Source: Massilia sp. YIM B02443 (GTDB lineage Bacteria > Pseudomonadota > Gammaproteobacteria > Burkholderiales > Burkholderiaceae_D). Taken from it: a stretch of DNA of 53,191 nt. A program made the position numbers and the translations under genes. How positions within the stretch are numbered: position 1 is the stretch's first letter; each line of letters starts with the position of its first letter. Positions 9,684-20,423 of this stretch are shown here, in pieces. The stretch spans positions 1 to 53,191 of the forward strand of contig NZ_JASNRA010000012.1 of NCBI RefSeq assembly GCF_030411955.1. Reading direction: 5' to 3'. The notes under the pieces were generated by a model. The model saw only the letters and a list, made by a program, of their open reading frames with translations, made no database searches and was not told where the DNA came from.

Positions 9684-10859
9684 ATGCAACGCATCACCAT
9701 CCTGGGCGCCACCGGTTCGATCGGCGCCTCGACCCTCGACGTGCTGGCGCGTCATCCCGAGCGCTATCAGGTATACGCGCTGAGCGCCCACAGCCGCGTC
9801 GAGGAACTGGCCGCCGCCTGCCGCATCCACCGCCCGCAGCGCGCGGTGGTCGGCACGGCGGATGCGGCAGCGCGCCTGCAGGCGCTGCTGCAGGACCTCG
9901 CCATCGACATCGAATACGGCGAACAGGCGCTGTGCGACATCGCCGCGTCGCCCGACACCGATACCGTGATGGCCGCCATCGTCGGCGCCGCCGGCCTGGC
10001 CCCGACCCTGGCCGCCGCCCGCGCCGGCAAGAAAGTGCTGCTGGCGAACAAGGAAGCGCTGGTGATGTCCGGTCAGCTGTTCATGGACGCCGTACGCGAG
10101 CACCGCGCCACGCTCCTGCCGATCGACAGTGAGCACAACGCGATCTTCCAATCGCTGCCGGGCAATTACGCGCGTGACCCGAACGCCGCCGGCGTGGCCA
10201 AGGTCCTGCTGACCGCCTCGGGCGGCCCGTTCCTCAATCGCGCCGTCGAGACGCTGGAACAGGTCACGCCGGAAGAAGCCTGCAAGCATCCGAACTGGTC
10301 GATGGGCCGCAAGATCTCGGTCGACTCGGCCACCATGATGAACAAGGGCCTGGAAGTGATCGAGGCCCACTGGCTGTTCGGCGCCCCGGCCGACCTGATC
10401 GAAGTGGTGATCCACCCGCAAAGCGTGATCCACTCGATGGTGTCGTACGTCGACGGTTCCGTGCTGGCCCAGCTCGGCAACCCGGACATGCGCACCCCGA
10501 TCGCGCACGCGCTGGCCTATCCCGAGCGCATCGCTTCCGGCGTGGCCCAGCTCGACCTGACGCAAATGGCGGCGCTGCAGTTCTACCAGCCCGACTTCGA
10601 ACGCTTCCCGTGCCTGGCCCTGGCGTTCGACGCCCTGCGCGCCGGCGGCACGGCGCCGGCATTGCTCAATGCCGCCAATGAAGTGGCGGTGCAGGCCTTC
10701 CTCGAACGCCAGATCGGTTTCCGCGACATCGACCGCGTGATCCGGCGCGTGATGGATGCGGTCGCGCATGGCCCGGCATCCTCGATCGAGGCAGTCATGG
10801 CGCAGGATGCACGCGCACGCGAGGCTGCCCAGGCCGAGATCGCGCGCCTGCGTCACTGA
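9684..10859 (+). CDS. dxr: 1-deoxy-D-xylulose 5-phosphate reductoisomerase
   Basis: 391 aa. It makes 2-C-methyl-D-erythritol 4-phosphate with NADPH, the committed step of the non-mevalonate isoprenoid pathway that feeds uppS upstream. The N-terminal [21 protein letters not shown] motif binds [18 protein letters not shown] and [18 protein letters not shown] carry the metal and substrate ligands. Length matches the family. The stop codon lies inside a 13-bp tandem repeat (10852-10885). Confidence 0.98.
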   Translation: MQRITILGATGSIGASTLDVLARHPERYQVYALSAHSRVEELAAACRIHRPQRAVVGTADAAARLQALLQDLAIDIEYGEQALCDIAASPDTDTVMAAIVGAAGLAPTLAAARAGKKVLLANKEALVMSGQLFMDAVREHRATLLPIDSEHNAIFQSLPGNYARDPNAAGVAKVLLTASGGPFLNRAVETLEQVTPEEACKHPNWSMGRKISVDSATMMNKGLEVIEAHWLFGAPADLIEVVIHPQSVIHSMVSYVDGSVLAQLGNPDMRTPIAHALAYPERIASGVAQLDLTQMAALQFYQPDFERFPCLALAFDALRAGGTAPALLNAANEVAVQAFLERQIGFRDIDRVIRRVMDAVAHGPASSIEAVMAQDARAREAAQAEIARLRH

Positions 10860-10885
10860 GCTTTGTCACTGAGCTTTGTCACTGA
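10852..10885. repeat. 13-bp tandem repeat over the dxr stop codon
   Basis: GTCACTGAGCTTT occurs at 10852-10864 and 10865-10877, followed by a partial third copy GTCACTGA. The first copy contains the dxr stop. Likely a local slippage duplication; it adds length to the short dxr-rseP spacer. Confidence 0.85.
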
Positions 10886-10928
10886 AATACGGAACTGAAC
10901 CCGGCCTCGACCTGTCTTCCAAGCTGCC

Positions 10929-12266
10929 ATGAACTTCTTTACTACCGTGCTGGCTTTCGTGCTGGCGCTCGGTCCCCTGATCGTGATCCACGAACTGGGT
11001 CATTACCTGGTCGCGCGCCTGTGCGGCGTTCGGGTGCTGCGCTTCTCGGTCGGCATGGGCCGCGTCGTCTGGTCGCGCCGCTTCGGCCGCGACCAGACCG
11101 AATGGGCGGTCTCGGCCTTGCCGCTGGGCGGCTACGTCAAGATGCTCGACAGCCGCGATCCCGAAACCGCGCCCAAGGACGACGCCGACCTGGAGCGCGA
11201 ATTCACACGTCAGAGCGTGTGGAAACGCATCGCCATCGTCGCCGCCGGTCCGATGGCGAACTTCCTGGTGGCGATTGGGCTGATGGCGGCGCTGTATATG
11301 CATGGCGTCGACGAACCGTCGGCGCGCCTGCGCGCGCTGCCGGAAACCTCGCTTGCGCACCAGGCCGGCATGCGCGGTGGCGACACCGTCACCGCCGTCA
11401 ACGGCAATCCGGTGCGCTCGTGGTCCGAACTGCGCTGGCAGGTGATGCATGCGGCGGTCGACAAGCTTGATGCCCGCCTGGAACTGCGCGGCGACCACGG
11501 CGGCACCTATTCGGCCACGATTCCCGCCGCCACCGTCGGCGCGCTGGACGTCGAAGGCGATGTGATGGACGCGCTCGGCATGAGCCCGTGGCGTCCGGCG
11601 CCGCGCGTGCAGGACGTGCTGGCCGGCGGGGCAGGGCAGCGCGCCGGCCTGCAAAAGGACGACCTGGTGCTGCGCGTCGACGGCCGCCCGGTGGTCGACG
11701 GCATCGCCTTCATCGAGGCAGTGCGCGGCGCGCCCGGCAAGACCCTGCAGCTGGACGTCGACCGTGGCGGCCGCACGGTGACGCTGCCTTTGACCCCGGA
11801 GAACGACGGCAAGGGCACGGGCGTGATCCGCGTGATGGTGGCGCAGGCGCCGGAAATGGTGACCGTGACTTCCGGCCCGTTCGAGGCCATCGCGCGCGGC
11901 GCCGAACGCACCTGGGACACCAGCATCATGACGCTCAAGATGATCGGCAAGATGCTCACCGGAGAAGCGTCGTGGAAGAACGTGACCGGTCCGATCACCA
12001 TCGCCGACTATGCCGGACAGACCGCGCGCATCGGCCTGGTGAGCTATTTACAGTTCATCGCCTTTATTAGTATTAGCTTAGGCGTAATGAATTTGTTACC
12101 AATTCCAGTTCTGGATGGTGGCCATTTACTGTATTATTCGCTGGAAGTTTTGACCGGTCGTCCTCTTCCAGCGCGCGTCGGCGAGATCGCACAGCGCGCC
12201 GGAGTCGGCCTGTTGTTCATGCTGATGGCGCTCGCTGTCTTCAATGACCTGGTGCGGCTGTTCTAA
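10929..12266 (+). CDS. rseP: RIP site-2 zinc metalloprotease RseP
   Basis: 445 aa inner-membrane protease that cleaves anti-sigma factor and signal-peptide remnants within the membrane. The first transmembrane helix carries the zinc motif HELGH (about residues 22-26), two PDZ domains follow (about 120-200 and 205-290), and the late helix has NLLPIPVLDGGHLL with the third metal ligand. The part coding residues about 371-409, around that motif, is unusually AT-rich with several TTA leucine codons, unlike the rest of the gene. It precedes bamA, as in many Proteobacteria. Confidence 0.97.
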   Translation: MNFFTTVLAFVLALGPLIVIHELGHYLVARLCGVRVLRFSVGMGRVVWSRRFGRDQTEWAVSALPLGGYVKMLDSRDPETAPKDDADLEREFTRQSVWKRIAIVAAGPMANFLVAIGLMAALYMHGVDEPSARLRALPETSLAHQAGMRGGDTVTAVNGNPVRSWSELRWQVMHAAVDKLDARLELRGDHGGTYSATIPAATVGALDVEGDVMDALGMSPWRPAPRVQDVLAGGAGQRAGLQKDDLVLRVDGRPVVDGIAFIEAVRGAPGKTLQLDVDRGGRTVTLPLTPENDGKGTGVIRVMVAQAPEMVTVTSGPFEAIARGAERTWDTSIMTLKMIGKMLTGEASWKNVTGPITIADYAGQTARIGLVSYLQFIAFISISLGVMNLLPIPVLDGGHLLYYSLEVLTGRPLPARVGEIAQRAGVGLLFMLMALAVFNDLVRLF

Positions 12267-12337
12267 TAAAGACCGAATAGCGGTCCGATAAACCAGCCCG
12301 ATGCACCGGCAAAAAACAATATGTATTCGTTGTCCAA

Positions 12338-14698
12338 ATGACTGACCCTTTGATCCAGCCAATGAAATCACAACCAGCTCGTTTTGCACTGCCGTTCATT
12401 CGTCGCAGCATGATCGGCGCGGCCGTCCTGGCCCTGTGCGCCGGTAATGCGCTTGCCGTCAACCCGTTCGTCGTCAAGGACATCCGGGTCGAGGGCATCC
12501 AGCGCACCGAAGCGGGCACGGTGTTCAGCTATCTGCCGGTGCGCGTGGGCGAGACCTTCGACGACGCCAAGGCGACCACCGCGATCAAGGCCCTGTACGC
12601 GACCGGCTTCTTCAAGGACATCCGCCTGGAAGAAGAAAACGGCGTGCTGGTGGTGCTGGTCGAAGAGCGTCCTGCCATCAGCTCGGTGGACTTCACCGGC
12701 ACCAAGGAATTCGAAAAGGACATGCTGGTCAAGGCGCTGCGCGAAATCGGCGTGGCCGAGACCCGCATCTTCGACAAGGCGTCGGTCGACCGCGCCGAGC
12801 AAGAGCTGAAGCGCCAGTATCTGTCGCATGGCCTGTATGGCGTCAAGATCACCACCACCGTGACCCCGATCGAACGTAACCGCGTGACGGTCATGTTCAA
12901 CGTCGACGAAGGCGAAGTCGCCAAGATCAAGGGCATCAACATCATCGGCAACAAGGCCTTCAGCGACAAGCAGCTGCGCGAACTGCTGCAGCTGTCGACC
13001 TCGGGCTGGTTCACCTGGTATTCGAAGGCCGACCAGTATTCCAAGCAGAAGCTGACCGGCGACCTGGAAACCATCAAGTCCTGGTACCTGAATCACGGCT
13101 ACCTGGAAGCCAACGTCGAATCGACCCAGGTCTCGATCACCCCGGACAAGCGCGACATCTACCTGACCCTGAACATCACCGAGGGCGAGAAGTACACCGT
13201 CAGCAGCGTCAAGCTCGAAGGCGAGATGTTCGGCCGCGAGGACGAGCTTAAGCAATTAATTCTGCTGCAGCCCGGTAAAACCTACGTCGGCGACCTGCAG
13301 GAACAGACCAACAAGCTGATCTCGGACCGCCTCGGCACCTTCGGCTACGCCTTCGCCAACGTGACGGCCAATCCCGAACTCAATCGCGAGAAGCGCGAAG
13401 TCGCGTTTACCTTCTTCGTCGATCCGGGCAAGCGCGCCTACGTGCGCCACATGAACATCTCGGGCAATACCGTGACCCGCGACGAAGTGATCCGCCGCGA
13501 ATTCCGCCAGTTCGAAAGCTCGTGGTACGACGCCAACCGCGTCAAGCTCTCGCGCGACCGCGTCGACCGCCTCGGCTACTTCAAGGACGTCAAGATCGAG
13601 ACCCCGGAGTCGCCGGGCACCTCTGACCAGGTCGACGTCAACGTGGTGGTCGAAGAGCGCCCGACCGGCAACTTCATGATCGGCGGCGCGTTCTCGCAGT
13701 CCGAGAAGTTCACCTTCACCGCGTCGATCTCGCAGGCCAACTTCGCCGGCAGCGGCAACACGGTCGGCATCGAACTGAACACCAGCAAGTACAACCGCAC
13801 GATCGCGTTCTCGAACACCAATCCGTACTTCACCGACGACGGCGTCTCGCGCGCCTTCCAGCTGTACCTGCGCACCTCGCGTCCGCCGGCGCTGAACATC
13901 GGTTCGTACACGGTGCGCCAGGTGGGCGGCAACATGACCTTCGGCGTGCCGTTCTCGGAAACCGACACCGTCTACTTCGGCGCCGGCCTGGAACGCACCG
14001 AGCTGGAAACCGACGCCACGTCGCCGGCGATCTACCAGCAGTTCGTGCGCCAGAACGGCGGCCCGGCCAGCGGCGTCGGCACCGCCACCACCAACGCCAT
14101 CCCGCTGACCGCGGCCTGGGGTCGCGACACCCGCGACAGCTCGGTGACCCCGACCCGCGGCCGCTACCAGCGTGCCAACCTCGAGGTCGACGCGATCGGC
14201 GACGCCAAGTACTACCGGATGGTCTACGAGCACCAGTGGTGGCGTCCGGTCACGCGCTGGATGACGCTGGCCCTGCGCGGCGAACTCGATTACGGCAAGG
14301 GCATCGGCGACAGCGCCTACCCGGTCTTCAAGAATTTCTACGCCGGCGGCATCGGCTCGGTGCGCGGCTACGAAAGCTCGTCGCTGGGCGTGGTCGATCC
14401 CAACTACTACGATGCGATCGGCGGCTCCAAGCGCGTGATCGTCAACGCCGAGCTGCACTTCCCGTTCCCGGGCAGCGGCACCGACCGCAGCCTGCGCTGG
14501 TTCACCTTCGCCGACGGCGGCCAGGTGTTCCAGGAAGACGCCAAGATGCGCCTGAGCGAATTCCGCTATTCGGCCGGTATCGGCCTGTCCTGGATTTCGC
14601 CGGTGGGTCCGCTCAAGTTGAGTTATGCTAAGCCGTTGAACGCGCTGCCGGGCGACCGCCTGGAACGCTTCCAGTTCCAGATGGGTACCGGCTTCTGA
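12338..14698 (+). CDS. bamA: Outer membrane assembly factor BamA
   Basis: 786 aa. It is the central subunit of the BAM complex that inserts beta-barrel proteins into the outer membrane. A signal peptide ends near residue 40 (GNALA before VNPF). Five POTRA domains occupy about 45-440, then the 16-strand barrel begins near GNFMIGGAFSQ (about 444). The VRGYESSSLG loop motif near residue 675 corresponds to the conserved VRGF. It ends in phenylalanine (QMGTGF), as expected. An alternative start at 12362 (MKSQPARF) gives a more ordinary signal peptide; neither start has a clear Shine-Dalgarno. Confidence 0.97.
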   Translation: MTDPLIQPMKSQPARFALPFIRRSMIGAAVLALCAGNALAVNPFVVKDIRVEGIQRTEAGTVFSYLPVRVGETFDDAKATTAIKALYATGFFKDIRLEEENGVLVVLVEERPAISSVDFTGTKEFEKDMLVKALREIGVAETRIFDKASVDRAEQELKRQYLSHGLYGVKITTTVTPIERNRVTVMFNVDEGEVAKIKGINIIGNKAFSDKQLRELLQLSTSGWFTWYSKADQYSKQKLTGDLETIKSWYLNHGYLEANVESTQVSITPDKRDIYLTLNITEGEKYTVSSVKLEGEMFGREDELKQLILLQPGKTYVGDLQEQTNKLISDRLGTFGYAFANVTANPELNREKREVAFTFFVDPGKRAYVRHMNISGNTVTRDEVIRREFRQFESSWYDANRVKLSRDRVDRLGYFKDVKIETPESPGTSDQVDVNVVVEERPTGNFMIGGAFSQSEKFTFTASISQANFAGSGNTVGIELNTSKYNRTIAFSNTNPYFTDDGVSRAFQLYLRTSRPPALNIGSYTVRQVGGNMTFGVPFSETDTVYFGAGLERTELETDATSPAIYQQFVRQNGGPASGVGTATTNAIPLTAAWGRDTRDSSVTPTRGRYQRANLEVDAIGDAKYYRMVYEHQWWRPVTRWMTLALRGELDYGKGIGDSAYPVFKNFYAGGIGSVRGYESSSLGVVDPNYYDAIGGSKRVIVNAELHFPFPGSGTDRSLRWFTFADGGQVFQEDAKMRLSEFRYSAGIGLSWISPVGPLKLSYAKPLNALPGDRLERFQFQMGTGF

Positions 14699-14763
14699 TC
14701 GCCGCAGGTCGAGCACATTCGAACGCGGCATCCGGCGTCACCATGAACGATTGCGAGAGACTT

Positions 14764-15300
14764 ATGTTGAAAAATCCACTTAGCTCGCTGCCCAATGCAT
14801 TGTCCGGCGCACTGGCGCTGGCGGCGCTGGCCGCCACGCTGGCCGCCCCGGCGGCCCAGGCACAGGTGACCACCAGCCGCATCGGCTTCGTGTACACCGA
14901 GCGCCTGATGACCGACTCCAAGATGGCGAAGAATGCCGACGCCAAGCTGACGGCCGAATTCTCCAAGCGCCAGAAGGCGGTCGAAGAGATGGTCGCCAAG
15001 TTCAAGCAGACCTCGGAAAAGTTCGACGCCGAGGCGGCCGGCCTGGGCGAACTCGATCGCACCCGCCGCGCGCGCGAGCTGTACAACATGCAGAAGGACG
15101 TCGAGCGCATGCAGCGCGAGTTCCAGGAAGACCTGCAGCAGCGCAAGAACGAAGAGCGCGCCGCGATTGCGCAGAAAGCCTATAAATTGGTGGAGCAGGT
15201 CGCCGAACAGGAAAAGCTCGACGCCGTGCTGGTCGAGGCGGCGTGGGTCAGCCCGCGCGTCGACATCACCGACAAGATCCTCAAGCTGCTCGACAAGTAA
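14764..15300 (+). CDS. skp: Periplasmic chaperone OmpH/Skp
   Basis: 178 aa using the ATG at 14764, which follows GAGAG at 14755-14759; an ATG seven codons earlier lacks a site. The first 33 residues form a signal peptide ending APAAQAQ. The rest is highly charged and helical (about 50-150), the coiled tentacles with which Skp trimers hold unfolded outer-membrane proteins on their way to BamA. It lies between bamA and lpxD, the typical location. Confidence 0.95.
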   Translation: MLKNPLSSLPNALSGALALAALAATLAAPAAQAQVTTSRIGFVYTERLMTDSKMAKNADAKLTAEFSKRQKAVEEMVAKFKQTSEKFDAEAAGLGELDRTRRARELYNMQKDVERMQREFQEDLQQRKNEERAAIAQKAYKLVEQVAEQEKLDAVLVEAAWVSPRVDITDKILKLLDK

Positions 15301-15377
15301 GCGGCGCATCAGTGAAAGTAGCGCATGGCGCGCGACACCACGTTTTGACTCATATTTTGACGCACACAGGAAACACC

Positions 15378-16430
15378 ATGATGGGCATTCGACTGGGCGA
15401 TTTGGTCGAGCGCTTCGGCGGCCAGCTAATAGGCGATGCGGACCTCGAGGTCCAGGCGATCGCCCCGCTGGACAGCGCCGGCGCTTCGCACATCAGCTTC
15501 CTCAGCAACAGCAAACTGCGCGCACTGGCCGCGCAGAGCCAGGCGGCGGCGCTGATCCTGTCGCCGCTGGACGATCCGACCGTGGCCGCGACCTATGCCG
15601 GCGTGCGCATCGTCACCACCAATCCCTACGCCTACTTCGCGCGCGTGGCCCAGTACTTCGCCTCGTTTACCGAGCACGTGCCGGCGCCGGGCATCCACCC
15701 GAGCGCCGTGGTCGACCCATCGGCGACGGTCGATCCAACCGCCCACGTCGGCCCGCACGTGACCATCGAAGCCGGCGCCATCATCGGCGCCCACGTGGTG
15801 ATCGACCACGGCTGCTTCGTCGGCCGTGAAGCGGCGATCGGCGACGGCACCCACCTGTTCGCGAACGTCACCTTCCACGCGCGCTGCCGCATCGGCAAGC
15901 GCGGCATCCTGCATTCGGGCGCGGTGATCGGCACCGACGGCTTCGGCTTCGCGGTCGAAGGCGGCGTGTACATCAAGATTCCGCAGACCGGCCGCGTGCT
16001 GATCGGCGACGACGTCGACATCGGCGCCAACACCACCATCGACCGCGGCGCGCTGGACGACACCGTGATCGCCGACGGCGTCAAGCTCGACAACCAGATC
16101 CAGATCGGCCACAACTGCCAGATCGGCGCGCACACCGCGATGGCCGGCTGCGTCGGCGTGGCCGGCAGCGCCAAGATCGGCAGCCGCTGCACCTTCGGCG
16201 GCGCCGCCATGGTGCTGGGCCACCTGGAAATCGCCGACAACGTCCACATCTCCTCGGGCAGCATGGTCTCGCGCTCGGTGCTCGAGCCGGGCCAGTACAC
16301 GGGCTTCTACCCGCTGGCCAAGAACGCCGAATGGGAACGCAGCGCCGCCATCGTGCGCAACCTCGACGCCATGCGGGCCAAGATCCGCAATCTCGAGAAA
16401 ACCATCAAGACTCTCACAGAAGAAAAATGA
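15378..16430 (+). CDS. lpxD: UDP-3-O-(3-hydroxyacyl)glucosamine N-acyltransferase
   Basis: 350 aa, third step of lipid A synthesis: N-acylation with hydroxyacyl-ACP. The start [15 protein letters not shown] follows CAGGAAA. The N-terminal uridine-binding domain (about 1-100) is followed by a left-handed beta-helix of hexapeptide repeats (about 105-310) and a C-terminal helical tail. The catalytic histidine is in QIGHNCQIG at about residue 245. It overlaps fabZ by ATGA, so the two are translationally coupled. Confidence 0.97.
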   Translation: MMGIRLGDLVERFGGQLIGDADLEVQAIAPLDSAGASHISFLSNSKLRALAAQSQAAALILSPLDDPTVAATYAGVRIVTTNPYAYFARVAQYFASFTEHVPAPGIHPSAVVDPSATVDPTAHVGPHVTIEAGAIIGAHVVIDHGCFVGREAAIGDGTHLFANVTFHARCRIGKRGILHSGAVIGTDGFGFAVEGGVYIKIPQTGRVLIGDDVDIGANTTIDRGALDDTVIADGVKLDNQIQIGHNCQIGAHTAMAGCVGVAGSAKIGSRCTFGGAAMVLGHLEIADNVHISSGSMVSRSVLEPGQYTGFYPLAKNAEWERSAAIVRNLDAMRAKIRNLEKTIKTLTEEK

Positions 16431-16918
16431 CCACTCCAGAACTGAAGACCCTCGACATCAACCAGATCAAGGAATACCTGCCGCACCGCTATCCGCTGCT
16501 GCTGGTCGACCGCGTGCTGGACGTCGAGATCGGCAAGCGCATCACCGCCATCAAGAACGTCACCGTCAACGAAGAATTCTTCAACGGCCACTTCCCGCAC
16601 AAGCCGGTGATGCCGGGCGTCCTGATGATCGAAGCGATGGCGCAGACCGCGGCCATCCTGTCGTTCATGACCATGGACGTGAAGCCGGACGAGAATTCGG
16701 TGGTGTATTTTGTGGGCATCGACAACGCGCGTTTCAAGCGTCCGGTCGAACCGGGCGACCAGCTGAAAATGGAAGTCGAGATCCTGCGCGTCTCGCGCGG
16801 CATCTGGAAGTACAAGGCGGTGGCCAGCGTCGACGGCAAGGTCGCGGTCGAGGGTGAACTGATGTGCACCATTCGCGCCAACGAAGGCACCGCCGCCGCG
16901 CCTGCAGCCGCGCAGTAA
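16427..16918 (+). CDS. fabZ: 3-hydroxyacyl-ACP dehydratase FabZ
   Basis: 163 aa hot-dog-fold dehydratase of fatty acid elongation; it competes with LpxA and LpxD for hydroxyacyl-ACP. The catalytic pair is visible: His55 in [10 protein letters not shown] and Glu69 in [10 protein letters not shown]. The start overlaps the lpxD stop (ATGA at 16427-16430); a longer in-frame open frame overlaps lpxD and is rejected. The C-terminal 12 residues are Ala/Pro-rich. Confidence 0.97.
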   Translation: MTTPELKTLDINQIKEYLPHRYPLLLVDRVLDVEIGKRITAIKNVTVNEEFFNGHFPHKPVMPGVLMIEAMAQTAAILSFMTMDVKPDENSVVYFVGIDNARFKRPVEPGDQLKMEVEILRVSRGIWKYKAVASVDGKVAVEGELMCTIRANEGTAAAPAAAQ

Positions 16919-16927
16919 GGAAACGCC

Positions 16928-17716
16928 ATGAGCAAGATCCATCCGAGCGCGATCGTCGATCCCAAGGCGGAGCTGGACAGCTCGGTCGAGGTGGGACCGT
17001 ACTCGATCGTCGGGCCGAACGTGCGCATCGACGCCGGCACGGTCGTCGGCCCGCACGTGGTCATCGAAGGCCACACCACGATCGGCAAGGACAACAAGTT
17101 CTTCCAGTTCTGTTCGATCGGCGCCGCGCCGCAGGACAAGAAGTGGAAGGGCGAGCCGACCCGCCTCGAAGTGGGCGACCGCAACACCGTGCGCGAATTC
17201 GTCACCTTCAACCTGGGCACCGTCCAGGACGAAGGCGTCACGCGCCTCGGCAACGACAACTGGATCTCGGCCTACGTCCACCTGGCGCACGACTGCCAGG
17301 TCGGCAGCAACACGATCTTCTCGAACAACGCCCAGCTGGCCGGGCACGTGCACGTGGGCGACTGGGCGATCCTGTCCGGCTACGCCGGCGTGCACCAGTT
17401 CTGCAAGATCGGCGCCCACGCTTTCGTCGGCATGTACACCAGCCTGACGCAGGACGTGCCGCCGTACGTGCTGGTGTCGGGCAATCCGGCCGGCGCGCGC
17501 GGCGTGAATCTCGAAGGTCTCAAGCGCCGCGGGTTTACGCGCGAGCAGCTGGACGGGATCCGCAGTGCCTATAAACTGCTGTACCGCTCCAACCTGACGC
17601 TGGAAGAAGCCAAGGCAGCGCTGCAGGCCGAGGAAGAGCGCCTGCCGGCGGCCGCTGCCGACATCCGACTGCTGCGCGACTTCCTGGGCACGGCTTCCCG
17701 TGGCATCGTCCGCTGA
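16928..17716 (+). CDS. lpxA: UDP-N-acetylglucosamine O-acyltransferase
   Basis: 262 aa, first step of lipid A synthesis. It has a left-handed beta-helix of hexapeptide repeats (about 1-185) and a C-terminal helical domain. The general base is His121 in YVHLAHDCQVG. The GNPAGARGVNLEGLKRRGF segment after the helix is family-typical. It begins 9 bases after fabZ with AAGGAAA upstream and is coupled to lpxB. Confidence 0.98.
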   Translation: MSKIHPSAIVDPKAELDSSVEVGPYSIVGPNVRIDAGTVVGPHVVIEGHTTIGKDNKFFQFCSIGAAPQDKKWKGEPTRLEVGDRNTVREFVTFNLGTVQDEGVTRLGNDNWISAYVHLAHDCQVGSNTIFSNNAQLAGHVHVGDWAILSGYAGVHQFCKIGAHAFVGMYTSLTQDVPPYVLVSGNPAGARGVNLEGLKRRGFTREQLDGIRSAYKLLYRSNLTLEEAKAALQAEEERLPAAAADIRLLRDFLGTASRGIVR

Positions 17717-17717
17717 T

Positions 17718-18869
17718 ATGTCCCAGGCCGATGTTTCGCTGGCCCTGGTCGCCGGCGAGGCGTCGGGCGACATGCTTGCCGCGCGCCTGCTGGCCGGATT
17801 GCGCCCGCAACTGCCGGGCGCGCGTTTCCATGGCATCGGCGGTCCGCGCATGATCGAGCAGGGCATGGAGAGCGACGTCCCGATGGACACGCTCACCGTG
17901 CGCGGCTTGTTCGAAGTCATTCCCCGTTACCGCGAACTGAAGGGCATCCAGAACCGGCTGCGCGACCGGCTGCTGGCCGAACGTCCGGCCGCCTTCATCG
18001 GCGCCGACTATCCGGGCTTTAATCTCGGGCTGGAAGAACAGCTGCGCAATGCCGGCATTCCGACCGTGCACTTCATCGGGCCGCAGATCTGGGCCTGGCG
18101 CGGTGGCCGCATCAAGAAGATCCAGCGCGCCGTGTCGCACATGCTGGTGATCTTTCCGTTCGAAGAAGCGATCTACCGCGACGCCGGCGTGCCTGTGACG
18201 TATATCGGGCATCCACTGGCCGAGACCATTCCCCTGCAACCTGACGTGGCCGCGGCGCGCCGTGCGCTTGGCCTTGCTGCCGATGCGCGCGTGGTCACCG
18301 TGATGCCGGGCAGCCGCATGGGCGAGCTGAAATACCTGGCCGAGCCGTTCGTGCGCGCGGTGAAGCTGCTGGCTGCGCGCGATCCGGGCCTGCGCTTCGT
18401 GGTGCCTATGGCGGGCGAGCGTCAGCGTGCCTACTTCGATGACATCGTGAGGCAGGCCGGCCTTGCCGATGTCGCGCTACAGATCGTCGACGGCGGTTCG
18501 CACACCGCGATCGCCGCCGCCGACGCGGTGCTGGTCGCTTCCGGCACCGCGACCCTCGAAGTGGCGCTGTTCAAGAAGCCGATGGTGATTGCCTATAAAG
18601 TGATGCGCGCCTCATGGGAGATCATGCGCCACATGGGCTACCAGCCATGGATCGGCCTGCCCAACATCCTGGCACGCGAATTCGTGGTGCCGGAACTGCT
18701 GCAGCACGCGGCCACGCCGCAGGCGCTGGCCGACGCCGTGTGGCGGCAGCTGCAGGACACGGCCGGGCGCGAGCGCCTGGCGCAGCGCTTCACCGACATG
18801 CACCACAGCCTGCTGCGCAACAGCGCGCAGGAGAGCGCCGACGCCGTGCTGCGCGTGATCGGGCGCTGA
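17718..18869 (+). CDS. lpxB: Lipid A disaccharide synthase
   Basis: 383 aa GT19 glycosyltransferase joining UDP-diacylglucosamine and lipid X. The N-terminus has [16 protein letters not shown] and later [17 protein letters not shown] and [14 protein letters not shown], all family signatures. The ATG at 17718 is one base after the lpxA stop (TGATATG). An upstream in-frame GTG at 17700 would give six more residues and overlap lpxA; the ATG is preferred. Confidence 0.96.
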   Translation: MSQADVSLALVAGEASGDMLAARLLAGLRPQLPGARFHGIGGPRMIEQGMESDVPMDTLTVRGLFEVIPRYRELKGIQNRLRDRLLAERPAAFIGADYPGFNLGLEEQLRNAGIPTVHFIGPQIWAWRGGRIKKIQRAVSHMLVIFPFEEAIYRDAGVPVTYIGHPLAETIPLQPDVAAARRALGLAADARVVTVMPGSRMGELKYLAEPFVRAVKLLAARDPGLRFVVPMAGERQRAYFDDIVRQAGLADVALQIVDGGSHTAIAAADAVLVASGTATLEVALFKKPMVIAYKVMRASWEIMRHMGYQPWIGLPNILAREFVVPELLQHAATPQALADAVWRQLQDTAGRERLAQRFTDMHHSLLRNSAQESADAVLRVIGR

Positions 18870-18882
18870 AACTGGTACTGAC

Positions 18883-19578
18883 ATGAGAAACAAGAAAGCC
18901 AATCTGTATCCCGGCCTGCCGACGCGTGGCCGGCCGTTCACCGTGGACGATATCGTCTGCGGCGTCGACGAGGCCGGACGCGGTCCGCTGGCCGGCCCGG
19001 TGTTCGCCGCGGCGGTGATCCTCGATCCGCGCCGCCCGATCGACGGCCTGCGCGACTCCAAGAAACTGAGCGAAGCGAAACGCGACCAGCTGGCGCCTCT
19101 AATCCGCGAGCACGCGGTGGCCTGGGCCATCGCCGAATGCTCGTGCGAAGAGATCGACAGCATCAACATCCTGCAGGCGACCATGCTGGCCATGCGGCGC
19201 GCGGTCGAGGCGCTGTCGACGTTGCCGACGGTCGCCCTGATCGACGGCAACCGCTGCCCCGAGATGAGCGTGCGCGCGCATGCGATCGTGGAGGGCGACG
19301 ACAAGGTCAACGCGATTTCGGCGGCCTCGATCCTGGCCAAGACCGCGCGCGACGCCGCGCTGGTGCGCCTGCACGGCCTCTATCCGCAATACGGCTTCGA
19401 CCAGCACAAGGGCTACGGTACCGCGCTGCACCTGGAACGCCTGCGCCTGCACGGTCCGTCACCCGCGCACCGCCGCTCGTTCGCGCCGGTGCGCGGGCTG
19501 CTGCAGGTCGACCTGTTCGGGGATGCAAGCGTCACCACCAGCGTTGCCACCAGCACCGACCTGCCCGTGGCAGCATGA
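18883..19578 (+). CDS. rnhB: Ribonuclease HII
   Basis: 231 aa endonuclease that nicks RNA in RNA-DNA hybrids, including single ribonucleotides. The [10 protein letters not shown] motif has Asp29 and Glu30, and [10 protein letters not shown] carries a further acidic ligand. The C-terminal extension after [12 protein letters not shown] is about 30 residues and rich in Thr/Ser/Ala. It follows lpxB by 13 bases and overlaps the next gene by ATGA. Confidence 0.96.
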   Translation: MRNKKANLYPGLPTRGRPFTVDDIVCGVDEAGRGPLAGPVFAAAVILDPRRPIDGLRDSKKLSEAKRDQLAPLIREHAVAWAIAECSCEEIDSINILQATMLAMRRAVEALSTLPTVALIDGNRCPEMSVRAHAIVEGDDKVNAISAASILAKTARDAALVRLHGLYPQYGFDQHKGYGTALHLERLRLHGPSPAHRRSFAPVRGLLQVDLFGDASVTTSVATSTDLPVAA

Positions 19579-20372
19579 AGACAACGATGAAAATAATCAG
19601 CTCGCGCGACAACGCGTTCTATAAAGACCTGAAAGCGCTGGCGACCAGCTCGCAGGCGCGGCGCAAGGCCGGCCGCAGCCTGCTCGACGGCGTGCACCTG
19701 TGCCAGACCTGGCTCGACCTGCGCGGCGCGCCGGTGCACTGCGTGGTGTCGGAAGGGGCGCTCGGCAACGCCGAGGTGCAGGCCATCGTCGCGCGCTGCG
19801 ACGCATTGAACGCGCCGGTGACCGCGCTGCCCGACGCGCTGTTCAACGCCGTCAGCCAGGTCGAACACGGCGTGCACCTGCTGTTCGTGATCGCCACGCC
19901 GCAGCCTTCGCGTGCACCGGCGCTGGTCGAAGCAGCCGTGCTGCTCGACGGCGTGCAGGACCCCGGCAACGTCGGCTCGATCCTGCGCAGCGCCGCTGCC
20001 AGCGGCGTCAAGCAGGTGTACTGCAGCCCCGGCACCGCCTTTTGCTGGTCGCCCAAGGTGCTGCGCGCCGCGATGGGCGCCCACTTCGTGCTCGACATCT
20101 TCGAGCACGTCGAGCTGGCGCCGCTGGTGCGTGAAGCGACGATCCCGGTGCTGGCTACCAGCGGCTACGCCGCGCGCCAGCTGTACGCGCTCGACCTGCG
20201 TGGGCCCGTTGCCTGGGTGCTGGGCCACGAAGGGCAGGGCGTGTCGGACGAACTGCTGCACCTGGCGACCGAACGGGTGGTGGTGCCGCACGCGGGCCAG
20301 GTCGAGTCGCTGAACGTCGCCGCCTGCGCCGCCGTGTGCTTCTTCGAAGCGCTGCGCCAGCGACAGGCATAG
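19575..20372 (+). CDS. TrmH/SpoU-family RNA 2'-O-methyltransferase
   Basis: 265 aa SPOUT-class enzyme with an N-terminal substrate-binding domain (about 1-100) and the trefoil-knot catalytic domain. The three SPOUT motifs are present: [33 protein letters not shown] and [18 protein letters not shown]. It is similar in plan to RlmB (23S rRNA G2251), but substrate assignment by sequence alone is unsafe, so no symbol is given. The start ATG overlaps the rnhB stop; a second ATG lies four codons later. Confidence 0.93.
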   Translation: MKTTMKIISSRDNAFYKDLKALATSSQARRKAGRSLLDGVHLCQTWLDLRGAPVHCVVSEGALGNAEVQAIVARCDALNAPVTALPDALFNAVSQVEHGVHLLFVIATPQPSRAPALVEAAVLLDGVQDPGNVGSILRSAAASGVKQVYCSPGTAFCWSPKVLRAAMGAHFVLDIFEHVELAPLVREATIPVLATSGYAARQLYALDLRGPVAWVLGHEGQGVSDELLHLATERVVVPHAGQVESLNVAACAAVCFFEALRQRQA

Positions 20373-20423
20373 ACGACGCCCCCGCCTTCGCGGTAGGCTA
20401 GCGGCTGGGAACCTGGAGCATCG

